Shown here in pieces: positions 25,240 to 37,043 of a stretch of DNA of 64,000 bases; within the stretch, counting starts at the first letter, position 1; each line of letters begins with the position of its first letter. A program made the translations under genes and the position numbers. The DNA comes from Acholoe squamosa (Eukaryota; Annelida; Polychaeta; Phyllodocida; Polynoidae): the NCBI GenBank assembly GCA_949317995.1, contig OX439040.1, positions 74,745,972-74,809,971 on the forward strand, in the 5' to 3' direction. The notes beneath the pieces were generated by a model. That model did no database searches and was not told the DNA's origin. It saw nothing but the letters and a program-made list of their open reading frames with translations.

Positions 25240-25365
25240 ACTTTCTATGGAGTTTCTGGCAACATGCATCATGCCCATCGGTTGCCATGATGCATGGATG
25301 CCACCCTGGTGAGTAACTCGAAAGGGTTACATACATGCATCATGTCAATCCTACGGGGTGTGGTG
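25240..25365. repeat. 'CATCATGCC' dispersed repeat copy
   Basis: CATCATGCCCATCGGTTGCC is followed by ATGATGCATGGATGCC, GAGTAACTCG and CATCATGTCAATCCTACGGG. These are the same ordered phrases as at 13,140 and 29,000, in partly inverted order. Confidence 0.5.
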
Positions 25366-26137
25366 TGTTGAAATCCTATGTAACAACTAAAAGATCCCTA
25401 ATCTTAGGGAGATATCACTGACAATAGCATTAGTCAAGTCCATATTCAAAATATCGATGTCTTAAAGCAAGAAGGTTTCAACTGCATTTTTCAAGTGTTG
25501 CAGGAGAGGAAGAACAAGTGTTACACTTACTATAGCACAAAGTGGAAACAGCAACACTGCACTGGAGTCTGTTGGCACACATAATCTTCACACACACACA
25601 TATTTAGTACTTTCACAGTAGGTAGATAAGGTTCAATGGATGTTAGAACAGAAGAAACCTCAATTTTGCAAAAATGTCTGCTATGTACAACCTTCTTGAC
25701 GTATTAAGGCGACGATGTATATGTGAAAGATCTAAGCATGTTTAGGTAGAAATGCTCTAAGAATTGACTTCGAGCGTGCTGAGTTCAAATATGCCATATG
25801 CCGGCAACTCATCCTTCGGCATACATTTCTTCCCAAAAATGCATAGCACATCGTTATTAAGCATCTTTTACACAATTGCCTCCAGACCACATGCCTTAAC
25901 AGTAAGATTACGAAATCGTTAGAGAATTAAGTTTTGGGATCGTCGTCCATGTTGAAATAGGTCCCTGGTCTACTTCTTCCACTTTGCTGCTTTAGTCCCC
26001 TCTAATTGTTTCCTCTACATTTGTGGGAGGAATCCTTCTTCCTGCTGAGAACTGCAGATGGGATCTATGAGGTCCCTAATGGAAACCTTCCCTCCCACAT
26101 TATACTGATAACTACCCAGAAATCCTATAGCCAAAGA
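25366..26137. other. Gene-free stretch
   Basis: No gene or repeat was recognised. Confidence 0.45.
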
Positions 26138-26333
26138 TACCGTAGTGGCCCGTGTTAGCAACTGGGTGCTTATTAATTTCAAACCCACTGTACCCCGGCG
26201 CTTATATGGGACAGGCGCTTATTCGAATACTGTTTTAGTGCCTAAGATCAATTTCAATACACGTGTACCCCGGGCGCTTATTCGAGACTGGCGCTTATTT
26301 GAGACCCCAGCGTTTAAACGGGCCATTACGGTA
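26138..26333. mobile_element. MITE, ACCGTAnTGGCCCGT family
   Basis: The left TACCGTAGTGGCCCGTGTTA is mirrored by the right AACGGGCCATTACGGTA. The interior repeats GGCGCTTATTCGA/GGCGCTTATTTGAGAC phrases two or three times. Length is about 196 bp with no coding capacity. A fragment lies at 7,965-8,036. Confidence 0.75.
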
Positions 26334-26419
26334 AGCTGCTTTAGATAGGGACAGACTGTGATTGTATTACAAATAACAGCTCCTGAGAAGTCAAAGTCCT
26401 GGAATGTTGGCTGTTACTC

Positions 26420-26843
26420 CAGAGGCGATTTCTTAACAGATTACGACTGCTATCCTTAAATACGAAGTGAGAGGCCTTACAATATTGCATTACAGTATAT
26501 TACACCATAGTAGGACTGCTCTGCCACGCTCCGGGCTTCCTTAGCCCACTTAAAAGGGTCTTTATCCCCTCTTTACTATCCCCTCAGGATATGTGTGGTG
26601 CACACATGCGTGGGCACTGACACATTCCTCTGTGAAATTGTGTAATGTCGTTCTCGCCATGAATATGACCTTAGCTGTCGAAATGGCATTAAACATCTAT
26701 TACTCACTCACTCACTCTGCCACGCTCATGTAAGTACTGCATAGTTGCTAATAGTACAGGGCATTATGCTCACCTGCAATATTCCTAGGAGTCTCAAAAC
26801 TAGGTGGCTGTGTTTAGTCGTAGTACTTTAAGAAATAACCTCC
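26420..26843. mobile_element. MITE, GGAGGCCATTTCT family, copy 2
   Basis: The left GAGGCGATTTCTTAACAG with TTACGACTGC pairs with the right AGTCGTAGTACTTTAAGAAA followed by TAACCTCC. The ends match copy 1 at 9,044-9,310, but the interior is longer and largely different. Confidence 0.6.
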
Positions 26844-28083
26844 AGGGTTCCTGATAGAAAGATGTTCTGTGAGAGGGAGCTATCCTCTACAGAGAAGGTC
26901 AGATGTAGCGGAGTTGAAACTTTAAATTTGGTAAACCATCATTAGTGTGGAAAGAATCTCTGCTCTCCGAGAATCTCTGAGATCCCTCAATCTAATGCCA
27001 ATACAGCCCTGCATCTAGCGGCCAGTATTATGGTTAAACTGGTACGATTACCCTGCCAATCACTGTATGCATCATACTATAGTCGCTATCCATAGTAGTA
27101 CCACGTTGGGAAATGCCTTCCAGTGCCACCTGACAGAGACCCATTGAGGAAAGATCCATGAAAATGGCAATGGTTCTCCTGCAACTTTGGGGGAAATTTC
27201 TCACATTTGTTTTCCTTGCAACACAGTGTATTACTTTACCTAGTTTTCCCGGGATTCATTGTGAGGATTAGGCTGACCCACGGCATCGCATACATGTAGG
27301 GAGGTTCACCATGTAGTTTACACGGATGCCTTGTAGATTTAAGCAAATTCTCAAGACCGGCGCTCTTTTAAAACTGTAGAGCCAATACTGGTACTACACT
27401 CTAAAAGAGCTGTTGAATCTACCAGGGAACCTCATAAATCTAACAATGAACTACCATGATTGTCGTGCAGTGCATCTCCGTAATAGTAACGATGGATCTC
27501 TTTTAGACACGGATTTCACAATCATCTTGACTGTGCTTCCTTTACAGTGACATGTACTCCCAGTGATAAATACCTCTGAAATGAAAAGAAGATTCTTGTG
27601 ATCATTTCAGCAGAATTCAACCCATACAGGCCATCGGAATACCTCTACTCCAGATGCACATTTTGCCCATTAGTATAACAGTACATGGGTATTACTATCA
27701 GGCGCTCCTTTTCGCGTTGTCAGTTTGACATTGAACTTTTGCAATGAACTCCAATGAATGAGTTGAGCTGGTTTCTTTGCTCATCCGTACACTACTCCAG
27801 TGGTATCCAGTATCCTTATCCCTCATGAGCTGCTCACTGCAGCAGGTGTGGCACCACTCCCTCACTCACTCAGTTATTGCTCACTGGGAGGAAGCTGCTC
27901 CTCCAGTAGCTGGACTGGTTTTGGCTGCTGTCCTCTCAGTTGGCAGGTCCTCCCCCTGTGCCTGTCCAGCCCTCTGAACATTCATTTACCACCTAGGCTG
28001 CGCAATGTTAGTGTCATGGAACCAAATATGGCAAAACGGGAACTAAATTATAGTCCTCTATATACACTTAGTAATTAACCCAT
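26844..28083. other. Gene-free stretch
   Basis: No gene was recognised. A possible end of another GGAGGCCATTTCT element (GGGAAATGCCTTCCAG) lies at about 27,111. Otherwise it is featureless. Confidence 0.45.
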
Positions 28084-28544
28084 CTCAAGCATGCAACACT
28101 GACGAAATTTGGACCTTAAAGCTATGGGAGTTTTATCACTGTTTTCGCCACAGGCAGGTGATGGAAACTCTGCATATAAACTAAAGCTGCTGTTTCACAG
28201 CGGACTGAGAGCCATCAGTCACTGCCGGATGGTGTAGTGACAGTATCCTTAGCCCTCCCCGGCTTTCTGGTTCTATAAGACCTTGGAGTATGATTATTTA
28301 GTTCACAATTCATCCCAAATATTTTTAATTCGACTTTCACTGCACAACAGCAGCTGACTGGCCAGCCGCTATTGCTGTGTGTGACATCATGACCTCATGA
28401 CCTAATTGGACATGAAAACAAGGCTCATTGCCATCAGCTCCTAGTAGTAGTGCCCTGACTGCCATCACCTGGCTGTGGCTAAAACACTGATGAAAACTCC
28501 CATAGTGTTAAGGTCTAAATTTCGTCAGTGTTGCAGGCTTGAGG
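28084..28544. mobile_element. Long-arm inverted repeat element, about 80-bp TIRs
   Basis: The left arm starts CTCAAGCATGCAACACTGAC and the right arm ends TCAGTGTTGCAGGCTTGAG. The arms match over about 80 bp, including ACGAAATTT, GGACCTTAAAG, ATGGGAGTTTT and CCATCACCTG/CAGGTGATGG, with some ten differences. The central spacer is about 300 bp. No coding sequence is present; it is a non-autonomous TIR element of unknown superfamily. Confidence 0.8.
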
Positions 28545-28999
28545 GACCTGATATCTGTCCATATGGCTGCAATATAATCTCAGCCAACTAGTAAAAAAAA
28601 AATGATTTCTTTTTTATTTGTTTTCACTGGTAGTAACCTCGAAGCTATGTGGTTAGGTCGTCATTAAGCGCCTCCTGGCTAGCAATGCTGCTAGTGTCCA
28701 ACCTAGGCCTGTCCCTGATTGAGCCTGGATTAAGTATGTGTTCTCACGGGTCACCTGTACATTTAAGTAATATCTGAGGGAATTGAAGGTCATGGCTCAG
28801 AGGTATTGAAAAAGAGAAAGAGGCAATTCCAAAAGGTCGCAGACCATACCTGTATAAAAAGTGACAGTGTGTCGATCCATTCTTCCTAAAGACTGAACAT
28901 GAGTGAGATCCTGAAGATTATGAGCACCCATATGTAGGCACCCCTCTACCTGCTGTCATCATGGTGAATATTTGGTTCCTCCTTATCATTTCTAATCAT

Positions 29000-29230
29000 C
29001 ATACCTGTTGGTTCCATCATAATCATGATGCAAGAATGTAGCCCTTGTGAGTGACTCACCAGAGCTACATACATGTCGAACCTACAGGGGAGATACATTT
29101 ACGCGGGATCGACATGATGCTACAATAAAGTGCTACCAAGCAGACTCACCAGCATTTCATTGGTTCACCAAACCAACCAACGGGCATGATACACCGCTGC
29201 AATAGTGGCCCTTGAAGGGTTAAAGGGTAA
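29000..29230. repeat. 'CATCATGCC' dispersed repeat copy
   Basis: The ordered phrases TAGCCCTTGTGAGTGACTCA, CCTACAGG, ATGATGCTACAATAAAGTGC, TTCATTGGTTCACC, GGGCATGATACACC and GGCCCTTGAAGGG match the copies at 13,140-13,345 and 14,600-14,975. Confidence 0.55.
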
Positions 29231-29479
29231 AAGCTGGTATCCATCATGTGTATAGATCGTGGCGCTTGTTACCCAGTACATTACCTTGCTCTAATCAATA
29301 CATCCAGCAGGTAAGTAGTTCTCTATCCATCCACTAGAGGCTGCATCTGAGGTGGACCCTGGGGCCAGCAAAAGGGTGTGTGTTTGGAGAATGAACCTGG
29401 CCCTCCGCAAAGATGAATATTGATGCCGTGGCAGTTTCGGGGGTGCCTGGCCAAATGGGGGTTCGATCAAGGATATATG

Positions 29480-30090
29480 CCAGATCTCATCTGAATTTGA
29501 ATTACATTCAGATGAGATCATCTGAAACTTATGGAAACTTAAATGAAAGATTATTATTCAGATGAGATCTCACCTGAAAACAGTCAGAAGAGTGTGACAG
29601 CATGGTCCCACCACATCCCTGAGGAACTGAGGCGGCGTGAATGTTTGTCTCCAATGTTACATCATTCTACTTCCGGCCAGGTACAAATCCCCAGAAGAGA
29701 TGCCTGGGCCCACATGCAAGATGGGATTCAGCCGTATCCAGTGGTGGACACCTCTGTTTCCCCCCTCTCCCTCTAGGTGGCAGTACCAGACTGGAGGAGG
29801 ATGTCACACTCTGTGGCTGGGGATGGAGGAGATATCTATACCTACATCTTCCATGCTTGATAGAAGAAAAAGGAAAATATACTGAATTAAGTTCTTAATC
29901 TTTGCTGAAACTTGTCCTAAGCTGAGATTCCAGCTTAACCTCAGGTGCATTGCTACTTTCAGCTAAGATCTCAGCTGAATCTAATTGTTAATCTCAGCTG
30001 GATTTTTGGTTTAATTTGAGATCTCAGCTTATCTCAGCTTCATCTCAGCTGACAGGAAGCTGACTCTCAACTGACAGGAAGTGGACCATG
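29480..30090. repeat. Two clusters of short palindromes
   Basis: In 29,480-29,575 the phrase AGATGAGATC or its near complement CAGATCTCATCTGAA occurs four times, forming nested hairpins. In 29,925-30,085 ATCTCAGCT and its variants recur about eight times (TCTCAGCTGGATT, GATCTCAGCTTATCTCAGCT). The function is unknown; they look like remnants of small hairpin elements. No gene is present. Confidence 0.5.
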
Positions 30091-30295
30091 GTACTGGTGG
30101 CTCCATCTGGAGTTAACTGAATCTCAACTGAACACAAGTGTATTGACGTCTTGCGGGCCACATCTATAGAGCATAGGTACATGGATTGTCAGCAGGATTA
30201 TCTTATGATAAAAACCTGTGTTTTTGGTGTTGAAATAGAATATAGAAAATGGTAGGGGAAACAAGTGAAACAAGAAATGCCGTTGTGACCGCGTA

Positions 30296-30430
30296 AAAAA
30301 ACGCCTCCCACTGTTATTTTGTATTGTGAGACCTCATCACATGGGGCAAATGAAATCATCATAGCGCACTCCCGTACCGCTTCGCGGTATCGCCGCTACG
30401 CGGCGTGGGAGGCGCTAAAAAAGGGTGAGT
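30296..30430. repeat. Short inverted repeat with GCGCCTCCCAC arms
   Basis: AAACGCCTCCCAC at about 30,299 pairs with GTGGGAGGCGCT at about 30,405. An inner GC-rich palindrome series (GTACCGCTTCGCGGTA, CGCCGCTACGCGGCG) lies at about 30,372-30,405. It is probably a small hairpin element with uncertain outer ends. Confidence 0.5.
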
Positions 30431-31249
30431 GGTTAAGTCCTGCATATTATTATTATGCCACATCCATGTATAAGCCACACCCTGACTTTTGGGAAATTGC
30501 TAAAAGCCGCACCTAAGGATTGAAAAGGTTGAACAAATCTTGCAATTGAAAGCAACATTTTCACATGGGATATGTTATATTTGCAGTTTTAATATCACAA
30601 ACAGTAAGGTATTGTACTGCATGGGATCAGTATTCACCTCTCCTACTACTGATTTTACCCATGGGTTCACTTCTCCACTGGTACCCTGCAGGCCGTTGCA
30701 AAAAGACAGTGAAAACTCAGTGTAACTAGTGCACCTTCCAGCTCCAAGTAATTCTCCAGCCTGAGAGACCGATTTATAGATATACTGTAATGGAATTGAC
30801 TTGTTCTGTTTTAGACTGTGTTGTAAAAAATTGGGGGAACTGTTTCCATGATTGGTTCCACCTTCCAAAAATGATGTTTTGCCCCCCCTCCCCTCCTGCG
30901 TTAGTTCCAAAGCCTGTCAATATATTCTAGCGCACTAATTGTGCCCTATTGCTGTAGCTGAGCCCATATGGAAGCATCGATTGCTACATCAAAGGGCTGG
31001 TCAATGTAGTAGGCATTGATCACACATCCAGAGTCAATCCATCCTAGAGATGAGGGATTGGAGCTGACCACTATAATAAACCGATTCAGTAAAAGGTGTT
31101 GGCTCCATCTGCCAATGCAGAACACTATGATAAGGAATCTGCGGAGTTCTATGTAGGCCTGTTGTGAATTGCCTTAGCCAAAGGGAGGCACTTATATATG
31201 TGTGAACAGCCACCTAGCTAGTCAGAGCCCCCCCCCTCTCACAGAGGCC

Positions 31250-31399
31250 TAGGCCTAAAAAAAAAGCTGTTTCCGGTAACATGGTCAAAAAAGTTGAGGT
31301 CGGTAGGTCGGATTTTTTTTTCATTTTTTTTTTTGTATCCAAGATCTCAGAGCTGAGGTCGGTCGGGTTACCAGAAACAAACCTTTTTTTTTGGCCTTA
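31250..31399. mobile_element. Hairpin element with poly-A/T arms
   Basis: TAGGCCTAAAAAAAAAGCTG at the left, with TTTCCGGTAAC, is mirrored by GTTACCAGAAAC and TTTTTTTTTGGCCTTA at the right. The core contains GAGGTCGGTAGGTCGGA and GAGGTCGGTCGGGTTA. Length is about 150 bp. Confidence 0.6.
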
Positions 31400-31445
31400 C
31401 ATGTTAGCTGGGGAGCCAGCCAGCTCAAATATCAATATTTACAAA

Positions 31446-31944
31446 AGCACAAGGTATCAGAGTTGCATCTGGGTATTTTGATAGTGCTGATTACAGATCT
31501 GAGGTGCGTATCTTGATGTAGGTCGGAACAAGGTCAAATCAAAGGTCAAAGGTCTCCATACTATTGCAATGGATCCTAATCAACTTAGGATACATATATG
31601 AATGGGAATCCGGTTATGTCTTTCGAGGAGAAGCGCTAACGCGGCGCCATTTTCGCTTGTAAAATATGAGCATTAGACTTTCGCATATTCACCACCGGAA
31701 CCAGGGACACACTTCCGATCATACCGTTTCTCCCCGAAAGGGTTCACGTGGGAATCCACTGTGCACTAAGGACCTCTAGTGTTAATGAGTGGAATAAAGC
31801 CCTCTGTCTGTTCTATATTAAGTACCAGATCGTGACCTTTGACCTTTAATTTGACCTTGTTCTGACCTAGATATCAAGATACTCACCTCAGATCCGTAAT
31901 CAGCACTATCAAATTACCCAGATCAAACTCTGATATCTTGTGCT
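31446..31944. mobile_element. Long-arm inverted repeat element, about 110-bp TIRs
   Basis: The left arm AGCACAAGGTATCAGAGTTG pairs with the right arm ending CTGATATCTTGTGCT. The match covers about 110 bp per arm, including TTTTGATAGTGCTGATTACA and GGAACAAGGTCAAAT, with around ten differences. The central 270 bp has no long open frame. Confidence 0.85.
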
Positions 31945-31998
31945 GCTTTCAACACCAGGTAATCGGCCTGATCCCAGACTGGCTCCCTAACTATGTAT

Positions 31999-32169
31999 GG
32001 GGCCATCCATAAATGACAACATGAAAAATTTGACCTTTTTTGACCCCCCCTCGTCATGTTTTTGGCCAATTTTCCAATGCTGAAGGTATATGGAAAATCA
32101 ATTCCGTCATGCCGGGCCTGACCCCCACTCCCCCCCCCCTCCAGCATGACGTCATTTGTGGATGGCCCC
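31999..32169. mobile_element. MITE, GGGGCCATCCATAAATGAC family
   Basis: The left end GGGGCCATCCATAAATGAC pairs with the right end GTCATTTGTGGATGGCCCC. Length is 171 bp. The interior has two C-runs and GTCATG / CATGACG motifs. One end of another copy lies at about 57,536-57,600. Similar 'GGCCATCCATAAAT' MITEs are widespread in animals from memory, but I could not check this. Confidence 0.8.
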
Positions 32170-32609
32170 AATGATCCTTGGCTTATTGAGCAGCACTTGA
32201 GATCTATATGACTCTATATAAGTCTACTGCAAAGCACTGCGCATTGGGGTAGCAGCCTAGCCCCTGCACTCCCTACATAAAAATGGCCCATCCTCGTTAT
32301 AAAATAATGGAATTGAAATGTACCCCTATCTGCTCTACCTGACACTAAGGGGCTTATCCTCGTGCCTTATATGCGAGGTATTACGGTACTCACAATGCTA
32401 AATAGGTGCCTGCCATTATAAATGCGATAAATAAGCATAAAAGCAGCCGGCCTTTTGTCACTCACTTTTACATGAACTTCTTTTTGTTATCAAAACATTT
32501 TTTATTCATATGTATACTTGCTTCTAAAATATTTTCTTGTGTGTAAACGTTTAAATTGAACTGTGTGATGTGAAAAATAAAAGGCTATGAAATCTCAAAT
32601 CTCAACTAC
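32170..32609. other. Gene-free stretch
   Basis: No gene or repeat was recognised. Confidence 0.4.
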
Positions 32610-32765
32610 ATTATATTTCCTCTGATAGACACCAGGCGGCAGTGTAGTGTGGCTGTGCACTACTGACCTAAATATAGATTGCAACATTCCATGGTGTCAG
32701 GTACATATACACAATTCCCACTGCAGCCTGCCATGGTAAGCCACAGTCTAGGTCTCAGTGAAGGA
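32610..32765 (+). repeat. Dispersed repeat 'ATAGACACCAGG', copy 1
   Basis: TAGACACCAGGCGGCAGTGT, GCACTACTGACCTA, TGTCAGGTACATATACAC and GCCACAGTCTAGG recur in the same order at 34,362-34,492. Confidence 0.65.
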
Positions 32766-34119
32766 AATCCTGCAGAAAACCGGAAGTCATATACGATTGT
32801 GGTCAGAAGTGAATACTGCAGGCACACTGAATGGTCAAAAACCATGTTGAAAATAATGCCAATAAATATAAAACCACTACACATATTGTTGAACATTTGC
32901 TGCTTTGGAAAAAAATACCAGGAGGGCATTTTTCAAAGTGCTTACCCATTTTTTCAAGGGTTAGATTGGAAATAGTGAATCTACATTTTATTCAGTGCAG
33001 ATTTAGGCAGAATTAGGGGGTTTTTACGCGATAGTCCAGTGCTCAAAATATTAGTAGTCAATTCATATTTTAAGTCAGCCTATATTTTGAAGGAAGGATG
33101 TATCTATTAATTCTGGGGTGATTTTTAGAAAATGAACATGTTCCAATTGGTGCTATCGCGTTTCGCGCTATATTAAGTTATAGTGCGGAAACAATTCCTT
33201 CTATGAGACCTAAAGCATATGGGGTATTAGCATGAAGATTGAAAATACCCCTCAAATCAGTTTTTTTCTATATTGATTATTTAGAGAAGGACTGTTTTTG
33301 CCAAATTCTATGGAAAATATGTTCATAGGTCTCTAAAATGTGTCCAAAATCAAGGAAAAATCATGTTTATATTATTGTCGGAGTGGTCCGCAGGCCGAGC
33401 TGCAGGTGTATTTCAGTCTAGGCCCACTGGCATAGTGCAGATTATTTTGATAGGCCCGATTTATTTTTACCTTATTCTTAACAGGGTAGGCATATCATAT
33501 CTGTGTAGTATTAGCCACTTGCAGCTAGTCTAGGTAGTACAGAGTGGAGTTATTGTTGCGCTCTGACATATCATCTGTATTAGTTAAGTTAGGCACTGAC
33601 ACCGCAAATGGCATATCTACCACTTCAACTGTTCAAGGAAACTATCCAGGGTATAATATTTTGGAACATTTCCTTGAAATCATCTAGAAATGTAGTATTG
33701 TATAACCCAGTATCCATGTTACCTACTCTCATAAATCTTCCCAGGCATGGCATGTGAATATTGTGCACTTTTTGCAGTGATTTTTATATATTTTTCTAAA
33801 ACTGTTCATAATTTTTCAATTATATCGACATTAAACTGCAGCAAGGACACTTGCACCATATAGAGGAAGATCAAAAGAATATCCATGCCAGATTTGATGG
33901 TCCTAGAGGCACTGCTTGTCATGAAAATGACTCAAAGATGAAGAGGGCGGTGTCCTCGGCCAGAGACATAGAAATCAGGCTGATTTTGGGTATTACTTGG
34001 CCCGAAAGGCAACCTATATCATGAGATGGAGTGGTCCAAGGAGCATAAAACCTAGGGGCCTGTGTAAAAACATCTATTGGATTATAAAAATCTCAATTAT
34101 AGACAAGACATGCGCACAG
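32766..34119. other. Gene-free stretch
   Basis: No gene was recognised. There are only short frames and no clear inverted or tandem repeats. Confidence 0.45.
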
Positions 34120-34680
34120 CCCATTAATAGTCTAGGGGTTTAGAACTTTGACACCATACTTCTCAATAATAACTGTACATGGTTCAGTATGGTTCAGATA
34201 CTGAACTTCACATGCACATGCATGTATGCCAATGATCCACACCATCATACTGGTGTTGGATCACCCCTGCCAAGACAGAAAAGATACTCGCCATGCTTTC
34301 ATGAATTTTTGTGTTGTACTTTACTTTGGCTGCTTTACCCTCTTACAACAGTTTACTTTCTCTCATAGACACCAGGTGGCAGTGTGCTGTGTCAGTGTAC
34401 TACTGACCTAGATAGGATTGCACCACCCCATGATGTCAGGTACATATACGCACTTCCCACTGCAGTCTGCCATGGTGAGCCACAGTCTAGGGGTTTACAA
34501 ACTTTGACCGCAACCCCCTCTACCACTACATGGTTCAAATACTGAACTTGACAATTACATGTACGCCAATGATCCACACCATGTTCATTTCGTCTGAGTG
34601 ATGCTGGTGTAGGATCACCCCTGCCAAGACAGAAATGACACTCACCATCCTTTTGATATTTATTTTATACTACAGGCTCT
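34120..34680 (+). repeat. Dispersed repeats 'ATAGACACCAGG' and 'CCAATGATCCACACC'
   Basis: Two copies of a phrase set lie at about 34,130-34,330 and 34,490-34,670: GTCTAGGGGTTTA, GCCAATGATCCACACCAT, CTGGTGTnGGATCACCCCTG and CCAAGACAGAAA. Between them, 34,362-34,492 repeats the unit at 32,610-32,765. A further relative of the second phrase set is at about 57,680-57,790. This is a duplicated non-coding repeat, not a gene. Confidence 0.65.
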
Positions 34681-34838
34681 GTATCATGAGTTTGATGCAA
34701 CTTTTGGATCCATAGGGATCGGGAAGGGGTTAGACCTAAAACTGTAGTAGGCTTAAATCCATCTGTATGAGTAAACTATATTTATTGATGGATGACCATA
34801 CAAGGTTGTTTTTTCTTAAATATGTGCACTCCCCCCAT

Positions 34839-35718
34839 GGCACCTCTTCAGACATATGGTACCCCATTCTGTCCCGTTCCCAACCACTTTTGTTTTGTCC
34901 TCATAGATAGTCTTTAATATCCAAACCTTCTATACATTTTCTGTGGAAAATTATTTGGTCATGAACATACTTCATAGCTGTAACATCCTTTCCACTTATC
35001 TCATTAGGGATTTAAGACCCCAGCCTCCCTAAATTTGAATTTTCACCCCTTTTTTGCAAGAATTTATACTAAACTTTGAAATTTTGTACAAGGTAAACAA
35101 ATAGGGCCAGAGTAATACTTTTGGTCCCAGGGGTACTGCAAAACCTTCCCCTTAAATTGTTATCCTGGGTGAGAACCATATCCATAAAGATGTTTTCATA
35201 ATTTTCAATATACTCAACCATGTAAAGTGGTTGGGAACGGGACAAAGGTGATTGGGAGCAGGATATGATCAGTATATACATATATAGGTGAAATGACATG
35301 TAAGGCCCTATATGCACACTTTCTATGATTTGTGACCGAAGGTATAGTCTGGTAATTAACCCAGGGTAATTAACCTGTATAGAATGAGACTCGATCTACT
35401 GTGTATAAGAGAAGGGGTAACTATATAGCTTCATCTACAGAAATATTATTTGACGCTGTGTTAATCAGAGCGAGTTATTATATGTTACATTCTGTACTAG
35501 GTTGTAATTAAGTACATGATGTGACTGTGTTTACTGCACCTCTATATTGACCTGGCTGTTCATCTTTCACTTTCAGTATCTCAACATTTATGTAATGGTT
35601 ATCTAGCCTTTACTCAGAAAAGGGAATTCATAAAAACAAACAAGCAAATTTCAAACACTTCACAACACAGACATCTTCCCCAGGATTTAGTTTCCCCCAT
35701 GAGAATTTAGTTTCCCAC
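34839..35718 (+). repeat. 880-bp tandem repeat, unit 1
   Basis: The unit starts at TGGCACCTCTTCAGACATAT and the next starts at 35,719 (TGGCACCACTTCAGACATAT), an 880-bp step. Landmarks are GTCCCGTTCCCAACCACTT, CCATATCCATAAAGATG, AAAGTGGTTGGGAACGGGAC and GGGTAATTAACCTG. The unit contains the box of the adjacent 185-bp satellite in both orientations, so the two arrays are related. Confidence 0.9.
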
Positions 35719-36070
35719 ATGGCACCACTTCAGACATATGGTACTCCATTCTGTCCCGTTCCCAACCACTTTATTTTGTCCTCATAGATAGTCTTTAATA
35801 TCCAAACCTTCTATACATTTTCTGTGGAAAATTATTTGGTTATAAACATACTTCATAGCTGTAACATCCTTTCCACTTATCTCATTAGGGATTTAAGACC
35901 CCAGCCTCCCTAAATTTGAATTTTCACCCCCTTTTTTGCAAGAATTTATACTAAACTTTGAAATTTTGTACAAGGTAAACAAATAGGGCCAGAGTAATAC
36001 TTTTGTTCCCAGGGGTACTGCAAAACCTTCCCCTTAAATTGTTATCCTGGGTGAGAACCATATCCATAAA
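35719..36070 (+). repeat. 880-bp tandem repeat, unit 2, left part
   Basis: It matches unit 1 from its start to CCATATCCATAAA, then identity stops abruptly at about 36,070. The remainder of the unit resumes at 54,789, 18.7 kb away. Confidence 0.9.
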
Positions 36071-36171
36071 AAAAACATGAAGTGCAGTGAGGCGTGATGA
36101 GTAGCTAATTCCGACTCTCCGGGGGAAATCGGGGAAAATCTCCTGCATCCATCAAGTTTAAGTCTGCAAGT

Positions 36172-36902
36172 TACGGAGCCCCTAATAGGACATACCAAAA
36201 ATAATTTTTTCACCAAAAAAATATTCTTGCGGATGCACAAATAATTCTTGTGGGTGCACAAATAATTCTTGCGGGTGCACAAATAATTCTTGCGGGTGCA
36301 CAAACATTCTTGCGGGTGCACAAATAATTCTTGCGGGTGCACAAACATTCTTGCGGGTGCACAAATAATTCTTGCGGGTGCACAAACATTCTTGCGGGTA
36401 CACAAAGTACTCTTGCAGATGCAGAAGTATTTCATGCAGTTAAAGGAAGATGATTTGTGTACCCACGCAAATGTTTGTGCATCTGTAAGAATCTTTGTGC
36501 ATCCACAAGAATTATTTTGAGTATCGGCAAGAATGTTTTGTGGACCTGCAAGAATTATTTTGTGTACCCGCAAGAATGTTTTGTGCATCCGCAAGAATTA
36601 TTTTGTGCACCCGCAAGAATTATTTTGTGTACCCGCAAGAATTATTTTGTGTACCTGCAAGAATGTTTTCTGCATCCGCAAGAATTATTTTGTGTACCCG
36701 CAAGAATTATTTTGTGAAACCACAAAAATGTTTTGTGCATCCACAAGAATTAGTTTGTGTACCCGCTAGAATTTTTTGTGCATCTGCAAGAACTTTTGTG
36801 CATCCACAATATTCCTGTACCCGTAAGAATTGTCAAGTACCTGCAAGAATATTTTTTCTCCAGAAAATCTTTTATTTGGGATGTCCTATTAGGGGCTCCG
36901 TA
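36172..36902. mobile_element. Foldback element, copy 1
   Basis: TACGGAGCCCCTAATAGGAC at the left end is matched by the reverse complement at the right, which ends in AGGGGCTCCGTA. Both ends are flanked by GCAAGT (36,166-36,171 and 36,903-36,908), a 6-bp target duplication. The arms consist of a minisatellite whose unit is about 22 bp, consensus AATTCTTGCGGGTGCACAA plus two or three bases: about 10 units in the left arm, and about 18 in inverted orientation in the right arm. There is no protein gene; the long frames seen here are translations of the repeat. The structure fits Foldback-type elements. Confidence 0.9.
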
Positions 36903-37043
36903 GCAAGTACAGTCAAAATTACAAAAGAATCATCGTAGATCACTATTACAGTATTTTTTCAACGGAAATCCAAGGAACAAGGCTGGATTTTATGATTTCA
37001 AGGAAGGGCACCTTGGGGGCGATAATAGGTGAAATCCTGTGTT

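Noticed and set aside
36034..36938. Long overlapping frames on both strands rich in CAPARI, VHPQE and CTRKN repeats
   Set aside because: They are translations of the foldback minisatellite in every frame; the unit length is near a multiple that keeps frames open. The same applies at 38,132-39,017 and 40,211-41,096.
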